DNA of 64,000 nt from Streptomyces sp. NRRL WC-3742 (GTDB lineage: Bacteria; Actinomycetota; Actinomycetes; Streptomycetales; Streptomycetaceae). The notes beneath the pieces were generated by a model that worked only from the letters and a program-made list of their open reading frames with translations, did no database searches and was not told the DNA's origin. Of the stretch, positions 59,408 through 64,000 are shown piece after piece. The position numbers and the translations under genes are program-made. The DNA lies in assembly GCF_000720635.1 (NCBI RefSeq), contig NZ_JOCF01000010.1, forward strand, positions 114,932-178,931, in the 5' to 3' direction. How positions within the stretch are numbered: the first letter of the stretch is position 1; the number at the start of each line of letters is the position of its first letter.

Positions 59408-59461
59408 CCCGATCCGGACGACGGAACGGAACGGGCGGGTGTACCCGGGGGGTCGCGACCC

Positions 59462-60892
59462 TCAGCGGCGGGGCGCCGGACGGTGACGGTGCGGCAGCAG
59501 CCGGACCAGCGCCACCAGCGTCAACTCCAGCCCGGCGAGGGCCAGGACGCTGCGTCCGAAGGCGGCGGTCGGATCGCCGGCGCCGTAGTAGACCAACCCG
59601 ATCAGCGCGACGCCGAGCGCCCCGCCGACCTGCTGCACGGTGGACACCACCCCGGCCGCCGAGCCCGCCAGCCGCGGATCGGCCGCCGCCAGGACCACGG
59701 AGGTCACCGGCGCGATCACCAGGCCCATGCCGAAGCCGTCCACGAACAGCCCGGGCGCCAGCCACCACACGTCGGCATCCGGCCCCTCGTACGCCGCGAG
59801 GGCCAGCAGGAGCAGCCCGGCGGCCATCAGCAGGGCGCCGACGGTGATCGTCCGGGGCTCGCCGAGGCGGGCCGTGACGCGGTGGGTGACGTTGGAGGTC
59901 AGCAGGTAGCCGAGCCCGATCGCGGTGAACACCAGGCCCGCGCCGAGCGCGTCCAGGCCCCGGCCGAACTGGAGGTGCAGGGCGAGGACGAGGAAGAAGG
60001 AGCCCTGGCCGAGCATGAAGGCGAGCTGGGCGAGCAGGCCCGTGCTGAACGCCCGGTCGCGGAACAGCCGGGTGTCGACCAGCGGGGAGCCGCCGGCGCG
60101 GGTCGCGCGGTGCTGGTGGACGGCGAAGAGGGCCAACAGGGCGGGCGAGGCGATCAGGCAGAGCACCGTCCACAGCGGCCAGTCCAGGCCGGGGCCCTGG
60201 ATCAGCGGCAGCACCAGGCCCGTCAGCGCGACGGTGGCCAGCAGCACGCCCACCGGGTCCAGCCCGGGGCGCTGCGGGGCGCGGGACTCCGGCAGGCAGC
60301 GGCCGACGGCGGCGAGCGCGGCCAGGCCGACCGGCAGGTTGATCAGGAAGCAGGCGCGCCAGCCGAGTCCGAGGAGGTCCGCGTGGATCAGCAGCCCGCC
60401 GATCAGCTGGCCGAACACCGCGCCCAGCCCCAGCGTCAGCCCGTACCGGGTGAAGGCCCGTGCCTGCGCCGCGCCCTCGAAGGCGGTGCGCAGGATCGCC
60501 AGCACCTGCGGGCCCATCAGCGCCGCCGCCAGGCCCTGCGCCACCCGGGCGCCGACCAGGGCGGACGCGGTGGGGGCCAGTCCGCAGGCGGCGGAGGCGA
60601 GGGTGAACAGGGCCAGGCCCAGGGCGAACATCCGGCGGCGGCCGTAGCGGTCGCCGAGGCGTCCGGCGGTGACCAGCCCGGTGGCGAAGGCCAGGCCGAA
60701 ACCGGCGACCACCCACTGGACGGCGGCGGGGCCGGCGCCCAGGTCGGACTGGAGGGAGGGGATGGCGACGTTGACGACGAAGACGTCGAGGGCGGTCATG
60801 AAGGTGGCGGTCAGGACGACCGGGAGCAGGCCCCGAGGGGGTGCGGGGCTCGCGGCCGGTTTGCTGCTGCTCCGGCGGAGGGCGGTGCTCAT
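59462..60892 (-). CDS. MFS drug exporter (DHA2 family)
   Basis: A 476-residue transporter with 14 predicted helices. Family motifs are LTATFMTALDVFVVNVAIPS in helix 1, GRLGDRYGRRRMF between helices 2 and 3, and the motif C-like GLTLGLGAVFGQLIGG. DHA2 proteins export drugs using the proton gradient. It is transcribed with the NTF2-like gene 68 bp upstream, divergent from a LAL regulator. Confidence 0.92.
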   Translation of the reverse strand: MSTALRRSSSKPAASPAPPRGLLPVVLTATFMTALDVFVVNVAIPSLQSDLGAGPAAVQWVVAGFGLAFATGLVTAGRLGDRYGRRRMFALGLALFTLASAACGLAPTASALVGARVAQGLAAALMGPQVLAILRTAFEGAAQARAFTRYGLTLGLGAVFGQLIGGLLIHADLLGLGWRACFLINLPVGLAALAAVGRCLPESRAPQRPGLDPVGVLLATVALTGLVLPLIQGPGLDWPLWTVLCLIASPALLALFAVHQHRATRAGGSPLVDTRLFRDRAFSTGLLAQLAFMLGQGSFFLVLALHLQFGRGLDALGAGLVFTAIGLGYLLTSNVTHRVTARLGEPRTITVGALLMAAGLLLLALAAYEGPDADVWWLAPGLFVDGFGMGLVIAPVTSVVLAAADPRLAGSAAGVVSTVQQVGGALGVALIGLVYYGAGDPTAAFGRSVLALAGLELTLVALVRLLPHRHRPAPRR

Positions 60893-60960
60893 CTCGGGCT
60901 CTCCTCAGGGGGGTGGGGCGCCGGGAGGGTTCTCGGGCCCTCCCGGCGGGGGTGGGGGTC

Positions 60961-61341
60961 TCAGGCGCCGGGGACGCGGTCGAGGAAGCCGTACACGGCG
61001 CCGATCCGGCCGTCGGGGGTGGCGGTCAGCACGTCGAAGCCGATGACCAGCGGCTCGTCCGCGCCCTCGGGGCCGAGGTTCCAGGTGAACCGGGCGATGT
61101 CGTGGTGCGCGTCCACCGGGCCGAGCGTGAAGCGCATGCCGGGGAACTGGGCCTGGGCGGCGCCGAGCAGCCCGTCGATCGCCTCCCGCCCGGCGACGGC
61201 GGCGAGCGGGTCGGTGTAGCGGCCGTCCTCGGCCCACACCTCGTCGACCAGCTTGCGGCGGGCGGCCGGGTCGGTCTCGTTCCAGGCGGCGAGGTAGCGC
61301 TCGGCGAGCTGCTGGAGGGTGGTGGCGGTGATCTCGGTCAT
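60961..61341 (-). CDS. SnoaL/NTF2-like protein
   Basis: A 126-residue protein with the NTF2-like fold: LAERYLAAWNETDPAARRKL, DGRYTDPLAAVAGREAIDGL and VIGFDVLTATPDGRIGAVYG. Such proteins are cyclases, isomerases or ligand binders. It is first in the transcript leading to the MFS exporter, and divergent from the LAL regulator, which may control both. Confidence 0.88.
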   Translation of the reverse strand: MTEITATTLQQLAERYLAAWNETDPAARRKLVDEVWAEDGRYTDPLAAVAGREAIDGLLGAAQAQFPGMRFTLGPVDAHHDIARFTWNLGPEGADEPLVIGFDVLTATPDGRIGAVYGFLDRVPGA

Positions 61342-61491
61342 GGTCGACTCCCGTGTCGTGGTGGGGGGTTGTTCCGGTCGTTCCCGGTGTGTCCACCACG
61401 TTAGGGACGGGCTGTCGCGGCCGAATCCGTCACGTATAGGTAGGGGCGTACGTAGCCTCGGCGCGCGGTCGGGCTCGGTAGGGTCGGGGGC

Positions 61492-64000
61492 ATGTTGTAC
61501 GGGAGGGAAGGCGAACAGGCCGCCGTGGAGAGCCTGCTGGCGGCGGCCCGTGACGGGAGCAGCGGCGTGCTGCTGCTCCGGGGCGAGCCGGGCATCGGCA
61601 AGACGGCCCTGCTGGACGACGCGGTGGCCCGGGCGGGGTCGGCGTTCCGGGTGATCCGGGCGGCCGGCGTCGAGTACGAGGCCGAACTGCCCTTCGCCGG
61701 GCTGAGTATGCTGCTCGCGCCCGGCCTGGACCGGTTGCCCTCGCTGCCCGGGCAGCAACGGCGGGCGCTGGAGCGGGCGTTCGGGCTGGCCGAGGAGAAG
61801 TCGGTGCCCGCCGACCGGCTGCTGGTCGGCCTCGCCACCCTGGGACTTCTCGCCGAACTCGCGTCCGACCGGCCGCTGTTGTGCGTGGTCGACGACCTCC
61901 AGTGGCTGGACGGCGCCTCCCTGGACGCGCTGCTGCTCGCCGCACGGCGGCTCCAGGCGGAGGGGGTGGTGCTGCTGCTCGCGGCCCGGCCAGGATCCGC
62001 TGAACGGCCGTACGGCCTAACGGAGTTGACGCTGTCCGGGCTCTCCGACGCGGACGCCTCCCGCCTGCTGGTCGACCGCCTGTCGGCCCTCGGAGCCGCT
62101 GCCGTCCCCGCCGGGCTGCTCGCCGAGGCGTCCGGGAACCCGCTCGCGCTCACCGAACTCCCGCTCACGGGAATGCCGCTCACGGGCGGCGCCGGGGGCC
62201 TGCCGCTGACGAGCCGGCTGCTGGTCGCCTTCCACGGCCAGGTCACGGGCCTGCCGGCCGCCACCCAGACCCTGCTGCTGGTCGCCGCCGTCGAGGAGAA
62301 CGGCGACCTGGCCGTCGTCCTGCCCGCCGCCGAGACCCTCGGAGTCGGCGCCGAACACCTCGCCCCCGCCGAGGAGTTCGGCCTGGTCACGGTCACCCCC
62401 GAGCGCCGGGTCGCTTTCCGGCACCCGCTGCTGCGCGCCGCCGTCCTCCAACGGGCCCCGCACCACCAGCGGCTGGCCGTCCACCGCGCCGTCGCCGAAG
62501 CCCTGCCGGACGGCGACCGCCGCACCTGGCACCGCGCCCACGCCGCCACCGGCCCCGACGCCGACCTCGCCGACGCGCTGGAACGCGCCGCCGTCCGCGC
62601 CGAACGCAGCGGCGGCCGAGGCGGCGCCACCGCGTACGAGCGTGCCGCCCGGCTCACCCCCGACCACGACGGCGCCACCCGCCGCCTCGTCCTCGCCGCC
62701 GAAGCCGCCACCGAGGAAGGCGAGTTGGCGCGCGCCGAGGCCCTCGCCGAGGAGGCCGGAGCCCGTACGGACGACGCGTTCGCGCACGCCCTGCTCGACC
62801 AGGTCCGGGCCACCGCGCACTTCTGGCGCGGCTCCTACCCGACCGCCCACCGGCTGCTGCTGGACGCCGCCGGCGCCGACATCGACCCGTCCCACGCCGC
62901 CCGGATGCTGTTCCAGGCGTTCCACGCCGCCTGGTACGCGGGGGAGGAGTCCGTGGTCACCGTCCTCGACCGGCTCGCGGCCCTCCCGCTCGCCGAGGAC
63001 GCCCCGCTCGCCCCGCTGGCCCGGCACCTGCCCGCCGTCGTCCTGCCCGCCCTCGGCCGGCCCGCAGGGCCGCTCCCGCCCGTCCGGGAGACCGTCGAGG
63101 CCGCCCGCAGGGCCGGCGCCGAGAGCCCCGTCGACCTGGTGCAGCTCTGCGGGGCCACCCTCGTCCTCGGCCGCGACGAGGAGACCGCCGACCTCGCGGC
63201 CGAACTCGCCGCCGAGGCCCGCGCCAAGGGCACCGTCGGCGTGCTGCCCACCCTGCAGTTCTTCCTCGCCGAGGCCGAACTCTTCCACGGCCGCCACCAG
63301 GACGCCGAGGTCACCGCCACCGAGGCCCTCACCCTCGCACGCGACACCGGCCAGCACCAGTGGGTCAGCCAACTCTCCGCGCTCCTCGCCTACTTGGCGG
63401 CCATCGACGGCCGCTCCGAACAGTGCGCCGCCCTCGCCGCCACCGCCCTCACCACCACCGGCTCCCAGACCGCCGCCCCCGCCGCCGGCCACCCCTGGGC
63501 CCACTGGGCACTCGCCCTGCTCGACCTCGGCCAGGGCCGCGCCGGCGACGCCGCCGACCGCCTGCACGCCCTCACCACCGGCCCCCACCGCCACCACGTC
63601 AGCGCCACCCGGGCCGTCCCCGACCTGGTCGAAGCCCTCGTCCGCCTCGGCACCCCCGAACGCGCCGCCGAACCGTACGAACGCTTCGCCCGCTGGACCG
63701 CCGCCGTCGACCGCCCCTGGGCCGAAGCCCTGCGCCTGCGCTGCCAGGCCCTGCTCGGCCCCGACGAACTCGCCGAATCCACCTACACGGCCGCCCTCGC
63801 CCTCCACGAGAACGCCCACCGCCCGTTCGAACAGGCCCGCACCGCCCTCCTCCACGGCGAACGCCTCCGCCGCACCCGCCGCCGCACCGACGCCCGCCCC
63901 CACCTGCGCGCCGCCCTCGAAACCTTCGACCGCCTCGGCGCCACCCCCTGGTCCACCCGCGCCCGCACCGAACTCGCCGCCACCGGCACCCCCACCCCCA
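61492..64000 (+). CDS. LAL-type LuxR-family ATP-binding regulator (3' truncated)
   Basis: At least 836 residues without stop. The N-terminus has Walker A LRGEPGIGKTALL (residues 29-41) and Walker B LLCVVDDLQWLDGASL, then a long TPR-like helical region (RAEALAEEAGARTDD onwards). The C-terminal LuxR HTH expected for LAL proteins lies beyond the window. It is divergent across 150 bp from the NTF2-like/MFS operon and probably activates it. Confidence 0.9.
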   Translation, partial: MLYGREGEQAAVESLLAAARDGSSGVLLLRGEPGIGKTALLDDAVARAGSAFRVIRAAGVEYEAELPFAGLSMLLAPGLDRLPSLPGQQRRALERAFGLAEEKSVPADRLLVGLATLGLLAELASDRPLLCVVDDLQWLDGASLDALLLAARRLQAEGVVLLLAARPGSAERPYGLTELTLSGLSDADASRLLVDRLSALGAAAVPAGLLAEASGNPLALTELPLTGMPLTGGAGGLPLTSRLLVAFHGQVTGLPAATQTLLLVAAVEENGDLAVVLPAAETLGVGAEHLAPAEEFGLVTVTPERRVAFRHPLLRAAVLQRAPHHQRLAVHRAVAEALPDGDRRTWHRAHAATGPDADLADALERAAVRAERSGGRGGATAYERAARLTPDHDGATRRLVLAAEAATEEGELARAEALAEEAGARTDDAFAHALLDQVRATAHFWRGSYPTAHRLLLDAAGADIDPSHAARMLFQAFHAAWYAGEESVVTVLDRLAALPLAEDAPLAPLARHLPAVVLPALGRPAGPLPPVRETVEAARRAGAESPVDLVQLCGATLVLGRDEETADLAAELAAEARAKGTVGVLPTLQFFLAEAELFHGRHQDAEVTATEALTLARDTGQHQWVSQLSALLAYLAAIDGRSEQCAALAATALTTTGSQTAAPAAGHPWAHWALALLDLGQGRAGDAADRLHALTTGPHRHHVSATRAVPDLVEALVRLGTPERAAEPYERFARWTAAVDRPWAEALRLRCQALLGPDELAESTYTAALALHENAHRPFEQARTALLHGERLRRTRRRTDARPHLRAALETFDRLGATPWSTRARTELAATGTPTP

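Noticed and set aside
57176..61219. A very long open frame of over 1300 codons on the plus strand
   Set aside because: It is antisense to the S9 peptidase, MFS and NTF2-like genes and has arginine/glycine/alanine-rich low-complexity composition typical of shadow frames in high-GC DNA.

Overview
The window is high-GC actinobacterial chromosome, most likely from a Streptomyces or Kitasatospora relative. The evidence is strongly G/C-biased third codon positions, frequent GTG starts, 4-bp ATGA/GTGA gene overlaps, LAL- and NarL-type regulators, and a conserved block with tRNA-Ser, SRP RNA, dnaX, ybaB, recR, a DUF5063 gene, lysC, an asd-like gene and a SigE-type sigma factor (about 46.8-57 kb).

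Left part (1-9.2 kb): accessory metabolism with local regulators. It holds the end of an ABC exporter, a MarR/NmrA divergent pair, two further MarR genes, an FMN-reductase/acetyltransferase fusion sharing a long palindrome with a divergent MarR gene, a MerR-linked class II aldolase pair, a TetR/bicupin pair and a quinone-reductase-like MDR protein.

Central part (about 9.2-46.9 kb): tandem mobile segments stacked at tRNA-Ser(GGA). A 54-bp copy of the tRNA 3' half occurs at 13973, 22174 and 46847. The sequence just inside each left boundary is homologous, with paired GAGACC motifs at the same distance, and a degraded copy without the tRNA core lies at 9235-9307. Unit B (13973-22227) has no integrase. 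It carries a serine hydrolase, three secreted enzymes with common FG-GAP repeats (SGNH hydrolase, broken Rpf-like protein, CHAP amidase) and a candidate peptide-signalling cassette: a small secreted precursor with three SIGWD motifs, a 91-residue protein and a divergent TrmB/LuxR-type regulator. Unit C (22174-46900) is an integrative element with integrase, excisionase, XRE regulator, DUF3631 ATPase, DUF2637 membrane protein, MobC and relaxase, but no visible TraB/FtsK translocase. Its cargo comprises a low-GC nuclease-like protein with zinc clusters, a coiled-coil membrane protein, an XRE/peptide-deformylase/glycosyltransferase operon with an FkbM methyltransferase and a Nudix protein, and, next to the tRNA, a ubiquitin-like operon (Ubl, E2-like protein, JAB-E1 fusion) controlled from a divergent XRE repressor/ImmA-type protease pair.

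Right part (46.9-64 kb): core chromosome. After the sigma factor come its membrane partner, a SURF1 protein, a His-rich lipoprotein, an S9 peptidase, an MFS exporter, an NTF2-like protein and the start of a LAL regulator cut by the window end.

The strongest candidates for undescribed biology are the three-gene Ubl system, whose E2 has no cysteine and whose Ubl has no C-terminal Gly-Gly, and the SIGWD peptide/regulator cassette.
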